Positions 1 through 6,266 of a stretch of 8,694 nt of DNA are shown here, piece by piece. The stretch covers positions 1 to 8,694 of the forward strand of contig DAOVIU010000032.1 of the NCBI GenBank assembly GCA_030673585.1, read 5' to 3'. Numbering within the stretch: position 1 is the stretch's first letter; every line of letters starts with the position of its first letter. Under the pieces are notes generated by a model. The model saw only the letters and a list, made by a program, of their open reading frames with translations. It had not been told where the DNA came from and ran no database searches. The stretch is from Pseudomonadota bacterium. Its GTDB lineage: Bacteria; Desulfobacterota; BSN033; G020346125. Both the position numbers and the translations under genes were made by a program.

Positions 1-583
1 ATATCATCCTGGCTTGCTCCACGGGAACGAGTTCATCGTGATCCCCATGGATTACCAGGCAGTTGCGCACCTTGCCCAAAGCGGGGGCTAGGTCGTGACT
101 TCTCAGGTCGTGGAAAAATTGCTCCCCCAACAAGGCCATTTCCCCTTGTCCCCTCCTTCCCTCAAGGCCGGCCAGGCTATAGGGGGTTGCCCACGTCACC
201 ACCGCGCGAATGTCCTCCTCATCCCCCGACGCAATCAGGGAAATGTAGCCGCCCAAGCTGCTTCCCATGAGGCCGATTCGGGGGCCGATCCGAGGATATG
301 ATCTTACGAATTCGATGGCGGCGTTCAGGTCCCTCAATCGGTCCGATACGGTGATCTTCGAGGTTATTCCCTCGCTCTCCCCGCATCCCCTGAAGTCGAA
401 CCTGAGGAGTGCTATCCCCCTGGCATGGAATCGATTGGCGAGCGTGGTATATTTTTCGCTGTCCTTGCTGCTGAAAAGCCCGTGGGAGGCAATCACACAG
501 GAAGGCTTATCCACATCCGGCAGGTGAAACATTCCTACTACCATCTGCCCACAGCTGAAAAAGGAGATCTTCTCCGTGTTCAT
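1..583 (-). CDS. alpha/beta fold hydrolase, C-terminus cut by the window edge
   Basis: A serine hydrolase of the alpha/beta fold, probably a cytoplasmic esterase or acyl-hydrolase; the substrate cannot be told. The first 194 residues are visible. They start MNTEKISFF, followed by the oxyanion-hole type motif SHGLFSSK (about 33-40) and the strand motif RFDFRGCGESEG (61-72) typical of the family. The nucleophile elbow is GSSLGG (107-112) with Ser109 as nucleophile, and IHGDHDELVP (178-187) carries the probable catalytic Asp183. The catalytic His would lie beyond position 1. The ATG at 583 was chosen because family members usually begin about this far before the first strand; a Shine-Dalgarno is weak (GGAA). 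The frame stays open upstream to a TGA near 704, but without a better start. It lies on the same strand as the dcw genes, about 220 bp after the small gene at 804-1109, so operon membership is uncertain. Confidence 0.88.
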   Translation of the reverse strand, partial: MNTEKISFFSCGQMVVGMFHLPDVDKPSCVIASHGLFSSKDSEKYTTLANRFHARGIALLRFDFRGCGESEGITSKITVSDRLRDLNAAIEFVRSYPRIGPRIGLMGSSLGGYISLIASGDEEDIRAVVTWATPYSLAGLEGRRGQGEMALLGEQFFHDLRSHDLAPALGKVRNCLVIHGDHDELVPVEQARMI

Positions 584-803
584 GGCGATTTCCAACGCAA
601 GAGCTTCCGTTTGGCGGCACCGAGTGATATGGAAGACCTCGAGAGAGCTTCCCCTTCGTGGTCGAACGCAAGCCCTGCGTTTTGCATTGTTGCGGTGCTG
701 CGGTCATGCGGTTACGGGCGGTGGATATTTTGATTCGACTACATGATACGTTGGCGCTGCGAGCTCCGTTTCCTCGTGTTTAAGGGATGTCTATGAGATC
801 CCC
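584..803. other. non-coding gap before the hydrolase gene
   Basis: No gene is supported here. Short open frames exist on both strands, but none shows protein-like composition or a start site. The gap holds three spaced copies of TGCGGT (691-712), a small inverted repeat AACGCA/TGCGTT (665-681), and part of a larger inverted repeat near 782-817. I looked for sigma70-type -35/-10 pairs reading toward the hydrolase and found none with good matches to both boxes. A promoter for the hydrolase would nonetheless be expected here if it is transcribed separately. Confidence 0.5.
691..712. repeat. three TGCGGT hexamers with an 8-nt period
   Basis: The hexamer TGCGGT occurs exactly at 691-696, 699-704 and 707-712, separated by the dinucleotides GC and CA. 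It lies about 110-130 bp upstream of the hydrolase start. The regular spacing is seen directly. A regulatory role is only a possibility, and 8 nt is not a full helical turn. Confidence 0.55.
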
Positions 804-817
804 CTATGGCATCCCTT
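782..817 (-). terminator. possible weak stem-loop at the end of the small gene
   Basis: AAGGGATG (782-789) and CATCCCTT (810-817) form a perfect 8-bp inverted repeat with a 20-nt loop that includes the stop codon of the small gene (804-806). Neither side is followed by a clear U-tract, so this is not a textbook intrinsic terminator. It may stabilise or end the long dcw transcript, or be chance. Confidence 0.25.
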
Positions 818-1109
818 TGTCCTTGCTTTCTGAACCATCTATGATCAGACGGATATACGGCCTCGTGGAAACGGAAGAGAGATCGAAGCGCCTCAACACC
901 CGAACCAAGAGATCTATCCTTTCTCCGATGGGGGCCCTCCTGTCCATGATGACGAGATTCCTTCCCCGGAGCTTACACAACCCCCCCTTGACGTTGAAAT
1001 CCATTCCCATTAAGTCGTCGTATCGGACCACAATGGACAGCCTTTCCGCTATCTCCTCCAGCTCTTGTAATAGGCGAGTTTCCTCCATCTTGGATATCCT
1101 ATCCTTCAC
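804..1109 (-). CDS. small conserved-type protein of unknown function downstream of the radical SAM gene
   Basis: A protein of about 94-101 residues with no recognised catalytic motif. It begins with a charged amphipathic helix (residues about 3-25, with ELEEIAERL), followed by RYDDL, the segment GGLCKLRGRNLVIMDRR (about 42-58) that looks like a beta hairpin, and a second helix ERIDLLVRVLRRFDL. No signal peptide or membrane segment is seen. I recall similar small proteins next to this radical SAM gene in deltaproteobacteria, but could not check. The start is uncertain. GTG at 1109 overlaps, as GTGA, the stop of an 11-codon mini-ORF, but has no Shine-Dalgarno. ATG at 1088 is preceded by AAGGATAGG at a 9-nt spacing and gives 94 residues. 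The gene lies 28 nt (or 49 nt) after the radical SAM stop and is probably co-transcribed. Confidence 0.75.
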   Translation of the reverse strand: MKDRISKMEETRLLQELEEIAERLSIVVRYDDLMGMDFNVKGGLCKLRGRNLVIMDRRAPIGERIDLLVRVLRRFDLSSVSTRPYIRLIIDGSESKDKGMP

Positions 1110-1137
1110 ACGGGAACTGGTTCAAGGGGGTATTTTT

Positions 1138-2832
1138 TCATTCCTCGCCTTCCCTCAACGCCTCGAGATACTCCCTTCGCAGGAAATCCTTGCTTATCCC
1201 ATGGTCGATGAAGTCCCATGGTAGGATTTCATCCAAGGCAATCTCCCGGTAAACGTAGAAGTGTGGATTGAGGTTCATCTCCTTAAAGGCCTTCTGCCAA
1301 TTGCCGCCATTGTAATGTACAGCCAATATGATCCTTCCCACCCTTCTATCACCCCGGGAGAGAAGCGTCTGGATATATCCCCACTTTGGGAGATTGTGAA
1401 TTACCTGGACGTTTCCTTCCCCGCGGAGCCCATTTCTTATGACCTTTAGCTTGCGTTTCAACGAACCGATCTCTTCATACGGGGCCCATTGGAAAGGGGT
1501 CGAGGGTTTGGGGGTAAAGGGAGTGATGCTGAGCACGATTCGTCCCAATTTTTTTTGATCGCGGCCGACCTTCAGGAAGATATGCTTTATTCGCCTGGTG
1601 AGCGCGACGATTTCATCGATGTCACGAGCCGTTTCCGTCGGAAGGCCGATCATGAAATAGAGGCGAATATTGGGAATACCGGCCTTTACGATGATTTCCA
1701 CAGCACGAAGTAAGCTCTCCTCTTCGATCCCCTTTTTAATCACTCGCCTGAGCCTCTCCGAACCCGCCTCTGGGGCCAGGGAAATGGTTTTATGTTCGCT
1801 CGCCTTGAAGTATGCGATGAGATCCTCGGAAATGGAATCCGCCCTGAGGGAGGCAATGGAGAGGGTTCCCCCTAAATCGAGGACCGATTGGCATATCTCC
1901 CTCAAGTGGGGATGGTCCGAAACCGCTGAGCCCATCAACCCGAGGCGCCTCTCCTGGGTTAATCCTTCCTCGAGGTTTTTTCGGAGATTTTCCAGGGTTC
2001 TCGTACGAAAGGGACGGTATATGAAACAACCCGCGCAGAAGCGGCATCCCCTGGGGCATCCCCGATTCAACTCAACCAGGGCCATATCATTGAACTCGGT
2101 ATCGGGGGTGAATAGGGTTGAAGCGGTATGGATGGTATTGATATCTCGGATCCACCTCCTCTTAATCCGCGGTCGGTTGTTGCCCTTGGGGGTGAAGCTT
2201 TTGATCGGGCCCTCATGGAAATACCGTACCTGATAGAATTGGGGTGCGTAGACGCCCTTGATGGCGGATGCCTTCTCCAGGAAATCCCCTCGGGTTTTCC
2301 CCTGGGATCTGTCTTTCTCGAAGGATTTCAGGAACTCCGGGAGGAGTTCTTCCCCCTCACCGATGAGAAAGACGTCGAAGAAATCGGAAAGGGGCTCTGG
2401 ATTTAAGAAAATGGTCGTACCCCCCGCGATGACGAGGGGATGGGAGTCCTTTCGGGTCGCCCTGAGGAGAGGAATTTTGCCCATCTCCAAAATAGTGAGG
2501 ATGTTGAGGTAGTCGTTTTCGAAGGGGATGGAGAAGGCGAGGATATCGAAATCAGGGAGATGTCTTTGCGATTCCAGGGAAAAGAGGGCGGTGCCCGTCT
2601 TTCTATGTTCCAGAAGGTCTTCCCTATCGGGGAGGAAGGTCCTCTCGCAGACGATGTCCGGCAGTTGGTTCAATTGGTTATAGAGGGTTTGAAACCCCAA
2701 GTTGGACATGCCGGTGTAGTACCGGTTTGGGAAGGCGAGGCAAAGGGTTGTCTTCGCGCCCCATTCCTTCCGGATGGTTCCTCTTTCCTCCGAGAGCCGT
2801 TTTTTCGCCCTCTGGATGAGTTTCCAAGACAT
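1138..2832 (-). CDS. uncharacterised radical SAM protein encoded next to ftsZ
   Basis: A 564-residue cytoplasmic iron-sulfur enzyme expected to cleave S-adenosylmethionine to a 5'-deoxyadenosyl radical; its substrate is unknown. The N-terminal part (about 25-175) has the Rossmann-like features of radical SAM proteins with a degenerate B12-binding-type domain: FPNRYYTGMSNLGFQ (34-48), the AGG segment near 136-138, and LIGEGEELLPEF (156-167). No DxHxxG cobalamin motif is visible. The 4Fe-4S motif CPRGCRFC is intact (Cys259, Cys263, Cys266), with an extra Cys269 just after it. Core features SLAPEAGSERLR (351-362) and YFMIGLPTET (392-401) follow. The C-terminus has PFTPKPSTPFQW (438-449) and LPWDFIDHGISKDFL, features I associate with the uncharacterised TIGR03960-like family. 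ATG at 2832 is the only usable start after an in-frame stop upstream, yet it has no Shine-Dalgarno. It lies 82 nt after ftsZ, which suggests co-expression with division genes. Confidence 0.9.
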   Translation of the reverse strand: MSWKLIQRAKKRLSEERGTIRKEWGAKTTLCLAFPNRYYTGMSNLGFQTLYNQLNQLPDIVCERTFLPDREDLLEHRKTGTALFSLESQRHLPDFDILAFSIPFENDYLNILTILEMGKIPLLRATRKDSHPLVIAGGTTIFLNPEPLSDFFDVFLIGEGEELLPEFLKSFEKDRSQGKTRGDFLEKASAIKGVYAPQFYQVRYFHEGPIKSFTPKGNNRPRIKRRWIRDINTIHTASTLFTPDTEFNDMALVELNRGCPRGCRFCAGCFIYRPFRTRTLENLRKNLEEGLTQERRLGLMGSAVSDHPHLREICQSVLDLGGTLSIASLRADSISEDLIAYFKASEHKTISLAPEAGSERLRRVIKKGIEEESLLRAVEIIVKAGIPNIRLYFMIGLPTETARDIDEIVALTRRIKHIFLKVGRDQKKLGRIVLSITPFTPKPSTPFQWAPYEEIGSLKRKLKVIRNGLRGEGNVQVIHNLPKWGYIQTLLSRGDRRVGRIILAVHYNGGNWQKAFKEMNLNPHFYVYREIALDEILPWDFIDHGISKDFLRREYLEALREGEE

Positions 2833-2847
2833 AGGACGCGTTGTGGA

Positions 2848-2913
2848 GAAGGGGCCTCTAAGGGAAATCTATCGGACCGGGTTGCGATGGCCCTTTCCCG
2901 CTGGAAACAAGGG
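2848..2913 (-). other. intercistronic segment with competing hairpins between ftsZ and the radical SAM gene
   Basis: A hairpin just after the ftsZ stop pairs CCC/GGG (2891-2893 with 2911-2913) and TTTCC/GGAAA (2894-2898 with 2903-2907) around a 4-nt loop, with a 3-nt bulge. Its 2889-2897 arm can instead pair with 2848-2856, giving 8 of 9 pairs in the transcript with one A-C mismatch. The two folds exclude each other. No U-tract follows either, so they are not standard terminators. A regulatory role is speculation. Confidence 0.25.
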
Positions 2914-2914
2914 A

Positions 2915-4069
2915 TTAATCAGCCTGCTTTCTCAGAAATGTGGGGATGTCATAGTGTTCCTCGTCAAAGGATGAGAGGTCATCGACTCCCTCGGGTTTTG
3001 CCTCCTGCGACTTTTCCCTCTCCCTCCTCACATAGGTGGGCACTTCGAGGTCGTCCCTGAGCGAGAGGGAGATGGAGGACACCTTTTTCAGGTGGGGGAG
3101 CATTCGTTCCTCCATCCTGCCGAAACCGGTGGCAATTACCGTCACCCGTATCTCTTCCTCCATCTTTTCGTCTATGACGGCCCCAAATATGATATTGGCG
3201 TCTTCATGGGCCTCCTTCTGTATCAGCACCGATGCCTCGTTTACCTCGTTGAGGGTCATGGAGGAGCTGCCGGTGACATTGATGAGAAGTCCTTTGGCCC
3301 CTTCAATGGACATGTCTTCCAGGAGGGGGCTGGAGATTGCCTTCTGCGCTGCCTCTACTGCCCTATTATCACCCAATGCCACGCCTGTTCCCATGAGGGC
3401 CATTCCCATCTCCGACATTATGGTCCTTACGTCGGCAAAATCGAGGTTGATGAGGCCATGAAATGCGATCAGGTCGGATATGCCTTTGGCTGCATGGAGG
3501 AGTACCTCGTCGGCCTTCTTGAAGGCCTCCAACAACGACATGGTCTTTCCACTAATGCTCAGGAGTCTCTGGTTGGGGATGGTAATCAAGGTATCGGCGG
3601 TCATCCGCAGGTTGACGATTCCCTCTTCAGCCTGCTTCATTCGCTTCCTGCCCTCGAAGAGGAAGGGTTTGGTTACAATGGCCACGGTGAGGGCACCCAT
3701 TTCCTTGGCCACTTCCGCGACGATGGGAGCTCCTCCGGTTCCAGTACCACCTCCTAGGCCTGCGGTGATGAAGACCATATCCGCGCCCCGCAGGGAATCC
3801 CTGATCATGTCAATGTCCTCCAGCGCTGACTTTCTGCCAGTCTCGGGGTTGGCGCCGGCTCCCAATCCCTTGGTGATCTTGGCCCCCAGTTGAAGCTTCA
3901 TGGGTGCCTTGCTGGCCGCTAAGGCTTGGGCGTCGGTATTGGCCGAGATGAATTCGACAGCCGTGAGCTCAGAGGCAATCATGTTATTGACGGCGTTACA
4001 CCCTCCCCCTCCGATACCGACGGCTTTTACTTTAGCCGCCACGTTCCTGTTCTCATCGAATTCAATCAT
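2915..4069 (-). CDS. ftsZ: cell division protein FtsZ
   Basis: A 384-residue tubulin-like GTPase that polymerises at midcell into the Z ring and recruits the divisome. The N-terminal nucleotide-binding part has VGIGGGGCNAVNNM (about 17-30), the tubulin signature GGGTGTGG (106-113) and the synergy/T7 loop NLDFADV (208-214) with Asp210 and Asp213, the residues that activate GTP hydrolysis in the neighbouring subunit. A short variable linker (about 335-372) leads to the conserved C-terminal peptide YDIPTFLRKQ (373-382), which binds FtsA. The length is normal. ATG at 4069 was chosen over an in-frame upstream extension to 4117 because GGGAGGAG (4074-4081) lies just before it and homologues begin close to MIEF. 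It starts 26 nt after the ftsA stop and is probably co-transcribed with it. Confidence 0.98.
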   Translation of the reverse strand: MIEFDENRNVAAKVKAVGIGGGGCNAVNNMIASELTAVEFISANTDAQALAASKAPMKLQLGAKITKGLGAGANPETGRKSALEDIDMIRDSLRGADMVFITAGLGGGTGTGGAPIVAEVAKEMGALTVAIVTKPFLFEGRKRMKQAEEGIVNLRMTADTLITIPNQRLLSISGKTMSLLEAFKKADEVLLHAAKGISDLIAFHGLINLDFADVRTIMSEMGMALMGTGVALGDNRAVEAAQKAISSPLLEDMSIEGAKGLLINVTGSSSMTLNEVNEASVLIQKEAHEDANIIFGAVIDEKMEEEIRVTVIATGFGRMEERMLPHLKKVSSISLSLRDDLEVPTYVRREREKSQEAKPEGVDDLSSFDEEHYDIPTFLRKQAD

Positions 4070-4073
4070 TTCA

Positions 4074-4081
4074 CTCCTCCC
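4074..4081 (-). promoter_or_regulatory. Shine-Dalgarno of ftsZ
   Basis: GGGAGGAG on the minus strand, with the GGAGG core 6 nt before the ATG at 4069. It fixes the ftsZ start and rules out the upstream in-frame extension. Confidence 0.85.
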
Positions 4082-4095
4082 AATAGGTCGTTTCC

Positions 4096-5325
4096 TTAAA
4101 AGAATTCGCCGAACCAATCCCTCATGCGACGACTCACCTTAGAAAAGATATTGGTCTCGCCGATTCGGAATCGGCTCTTGGACCGGTTCCTGTTTCCATA
4201 CATCACTAATCCGACTCCCGTGGCAAAAATGGGGCTATTCACGAGGTCGGCCAAGCCGCTTATGCCCACGGGATATCCCCTTCTCACCGGAAGGTCAAAA
4301 ACTTGTTCGGCAATCTCAGGCATCCCCTCCATGATGGCGGTTCCACCGGTCAGGACAATCCCCGAGCCAATGAGGTTTGCGTAACCGGATCTCACGATTT
4401 CCGCCTGGACCAACGTCAAAATCTCCTCCACCCGGGGTTCGATGATCTCCGCCAGGGTCTGCCGGGAAAGGGTCCGGGGCTTTCGTCCCCCGACGCTGGG
4501 AACCTCTATCATCTCCTCCTTCTTGACCATGGAGACCAGGGCGCATCCGTACCTCTTTTTTAATTTCTCCGCCTCCTCCGCAGGGGTCCTTAGACCGAGG
4601 GAGATGTCGCTGGTGATGTGATTACCCGCTAGGGAGAGGACCGATGTGTGTTTAATACTCCCATTACTAAAGATCACCAGATCAGTGGTTCCGCCTCCGA
4701 TATCCACGACGCCCGCCCCAAGCTCCTTCTCCTCCGAGCTGAGGACCGCTTCGCTGCACCCTAGCTGCTCTAAAACGATATCGTTTACGTTAAGTCCAGC
4801 CCGGTTGGCGCAGCGGATGATGTTTTGGGCCGAGGTAACCGCCCCCGTGACGATGTGTACTTTCCCCTCCAAACGGACGCCGCACATACCGATGGGATCC
4901 CTGATTCCATCCTGATCATCGACGATGTATTCTTGTGGGAGAACGTGAATAACCTCCCGATCCATGGGGATCGCGATGGCGCTCGCCGCATCGATGACTC
5001 GCTTTATGTCGTTGTCGACAATTTCCCGGTTTTTCACGGCGATCACCCCGTGGCTGTTGATGCCTCGAATGTGTCCTCCTGCTATTCCGGCAAAGACGGA
5101 GTCGATCTGACACCCCGCCATGAGCTCGGCCTCCTCGATCGCCTTTCTTATGGACTGCACCGTTCCTTCAATGTTCACCACAACTCCCTTTCTGAGTCCC
5201 CTTGAGGGATTGGATCCGATTCCGATGATGTTGACCAACCCGTTTTGGACTTCCCCCACAATGGCGCAGATCTTGGTCGTTCCGATATCCAGCCCCACCA
5301 ACAATTTATTATCTTTTCCGGCCAT
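4096..5325 (-). CDS. ftsA: cell division protein FtsA
   Basis: A 409-residue actin-like ATPase that tethers FtsZ filaments to the inner membrane and helps recruit later divisome proteins. The fold is clear: phosphate-1 motif LDIGTTK (12-18), phosphate-2 motif VVDIGGGTTDL (206-216) and adenosine motif GIVLTGGTAIMEG (322-334). The FtsA-specific 1C domain (about 80-160) is present, including SHGVIAVKNREI. The last residues, with FSKVSRRMRDWFGEFF, form an amphipathic helix that acts as the membrane-targeting sequence. ATG at 5325 is chosen because a near-perfect Shine-Dalgarno lies 8 nt before it. A GTG three codons upstream falls inside that Shine-Dalgarno and cannot be the start. It begins 18 nt after the ftsQ stop and ends 26 nt before ftsZ, the classic ftsQ-ftsA-ftsZ order. 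Confidence 0.98.
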   Translation of the reverse strand: MAGKDNKLLVGLDIGTTKICAIVGEVQNGLVNIIGIGSNPSRGLRKGVVVNIEGTVQSIRKAIEEAELMAGCQIDSVFAGIAGGHIRGINSHGVIAVKNREIVDNDIKRVIDAASAIAIPMDREVIHVLPQEYIVDDQDGIRDPIGMCGVRLEGKVHIVTGAVTSAQNIIRCANRAGLNVNDIVLEQLGCSEAVLSSEEKELGAGVVDIGGGTTDLVIFSNGSIKHTSVLSLAGNHITSDISLGLRTPAEEAEKLKKRYGCALVSMVKKEEMIEVPSVGGRKPRTLSRQTLAEIIEPRVEEILTLVQAEIVRSGYANLIGSGIVLTGGTAIMEGMPEIAEQVFDLPVRRGYPVGISGLADLVNSPIFATGVGLVMYGNRNRSKSRFRIGETNIFSKVSRRMRDWFGEFF

Positions 5326-5330
5326 ACCTA

Positions 5331-5340
5331 TCACCTCCTT
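5331..5340 (-). promoter_or_regulatory. strong Shine-Dalgarno of ftsA
   Basis: AAGGAGGTGA on the minus strand, close to the full anti-16S complement, with 8 nt between GGAGG and the ATG at 5325. It is the strongest ribosome-binding site in the window and decides the ftsA start. Confidence 0.88.
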
Positions 5341-5343
5341 TCT

Positions 5344-6141
5344 CTATGCATTTTTTGTGAGCTTTTTCGCGTAAAATGCCGTCGTATCCCCCATCCTTAC
5401 GATGACCCTCTTTTCATAGTTACAATCGATATACGCGGGCCTGGGGGACCTTTGACGGAGATGTCTCCACACCCTCTCCAATCGTTTCCATTTCGCCCGA
5501 TAATGGTCGAGGCCCAGTTTGATTTCGATGGTTTCGTCGTTCGTAAAGATGCTTATCCCAAAGGTCCTGTCCATATGGATTTCGGAGATATCCTTTTGGG
5601 AGAGGACCCTCGCTTCCTTGATCACCCTGATCAACCTCAATGCTTTGGAGACTAATACCCATGATTGGTCGGGATGATCCCTGAAATCATCGCGATGGAG
5701 GCCCGTCAGAATTGGATGACCGATGTGGTGATCCTTGGGCACCCCGGCAAATATGACCCCATGAGCATCGATATAATAGAGCCGGTCCAAAAGGATGATG
5801 GCCACTGGTCGCCTCTCGGTGATCCTTATTGAGATTCTGTCGGGAAAGATTCGCCTGATCTCCGCATGCTCTATCCAGGGGTGGGTCTCCACCTTGCTTC
5901 TCAATGTGCCTAGCTTTACGTTCAGGATGTTCGGTCTGCGGTCTAATTGTGTGAGAGACAAAACGTCCCTTTCGGAGGTCTTCCGACAACCCTCAATGAC
6001 GACTTCCCGGAGGGCAAGCAAAGGGGAATCCATCATGTAGCCATACACGGTACGCCCGATGAAGGCCAAAACCGCGACGACCAATACCAGTGCGGTGACC
6101 TTAAAGAGCCTTTTGAGAAGACGAAAGACCATTTCTCCCAT
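5344..6141 (-). CDS. ftsQ: cell division protein FtsQ (POTRA domain)
   Basis: A 265-residue bitopic inner-membrane protein that links cytoplasmic and periplasmic parts of the divisome, normally through FtsB and FtsL. A short basic cytoplasmic tail (FRLLKRLFK) precedes one membrane helix (about 15-29, VTALVLVVAVLAFIG). A periplasmic POTRA domain follows (about 42-110, with LREVVIEGCRKTSERDV, then PWIEHAEIRRIFPDRISI and ITERRPVAII). The beta-rich FtsQ domain (about 112-250) ends in PAYIDCNYEKRVIVR. Length and order are normal for the family. ATG at 6141 is preceded by AAGGAGG with an 8-nt spacer; a second Met three codons in is less likely. Its ribosome-binding site lies inside the tail of the ddl remnant, which may explain why that stretch was kept. 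Sequence identity in this family is low, so the call also rests on position before ftsA. Confidence 0.95.
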   Translation of the reverse strand: MGEMVFRLLKRLFKVTALVLVVAVLAFIGRTVYGYMMDSPLLALREVVIEGCRKTSERDVLSLTQLDRRPNILNVKLGTLRSKVETHPWIEHAEIRRIFPDRISIRITERRPVAIILLDRLYYIDAHGVIFAGVPKDHHIGHPILTGLHRDDFRDHPDQSWVLVSKALRLIRVIKEARVLSQKDISEIHMDRTFGISIFTNDETIEIKLGLDHYRAKWKRLERVWRHLRQRSPRPAYIDCNYEKRVIVRMGDTTAFYAKKLTKNA

Positions 6142-6266
6142 CCCTCTTTCCTCCTTGTTCTTCAGTCTTCAATGAAGCTCCCTTGAGGATCCTCTCGGCC
6201 AATTCCGGGAAGTCGATGTCGGCAAAATGGGGAGCCTTCGGCAACTTGGACCTTTGGTCTTTTCAT
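6142..6266 (-). pseudogene. ddl: remnant of D-alanine-D-alanine ligase (ddl) between murB and ftsQ
   Basis: Ddl joins two D-alanines for the peptidoglycan stem peptide, and its gene often sits exactly here. An ATG at 6266 overlaps the murB stop as ATGA, with GGAGAGG just upstream, and encodes MKRPKVQV, like the usual MK-x-KVAVL start of Ddl. After that the frame changes. The frame with codon starts at 6262, 6259 and so on encodes SKLPKAPHFADIDF then PELAERILKGASL, which matches the Ddl C-terminal pattern S-L-L-P-K-A-A-x-x-A-G-I-x-F-x-E-L-V-E-R-I-L-E-x-A. The ATP-grasp middle, about 270 codons in a normal gene of roughly 310, is absent. The start frame itself makes only a 34-residue peptide ending at 6162, 20 nt before ftsQ. 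The tail frame runs on to a TAA at 6101 inside ftsQ. The motif match is read by eye; the deletion is inferred. Confidence 0.72.
6150..6156 (-). promoter_or_regulatory. Shine-Dalgarno of ftsQ
   Basis: AAGGAGG on the minus strand with an 8-nt spacer to the ATG at 6141. It supports that start over the Met at 6132 and lies within the ddl remnant. Confidence 0.82.

Noticed and set aside
665..681. Inverted repeat AACGCA/TGCGTT followed by TTG, as a terminator
   Set aside because: The stem is only 6 bp and the T-run is short; no gene on the plus strand ends here.
661..685. tRNA T-arm-like GTTCGAC on the minus strand
   Set aside because: No acceptor, D or anticodon arms can be built around it.
507..707. 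66-codon minus-strand frame overlapping the hydrolase start
   Set aside because: It overlaps the hydrolase in another frame, and its composition is not protein-like.
3092..3757. Long plus-strand open frame of 221 codons across ftsZ
   Set aside because: It lies wholly antisense to a clear ftsZ, shows no domain, and has odd His/Gly-rich composition typical of shadow frames.
4070..4117. N-terminal extension of FtsZ starting at 4117
   Set aside because: It would overlap the ftsA 3' end, adds a basic stretch not seen in FtsZ, and the strong Shine-Dalgarno at 4074-4081 serves the ATG at 4069.
5326..5334. FtsA start at GTG 5334
   Set aside because: The GTG lies within the AAGGAGGTGA ribosome-binding site of the ATG at 5325, so it cannot use that site.
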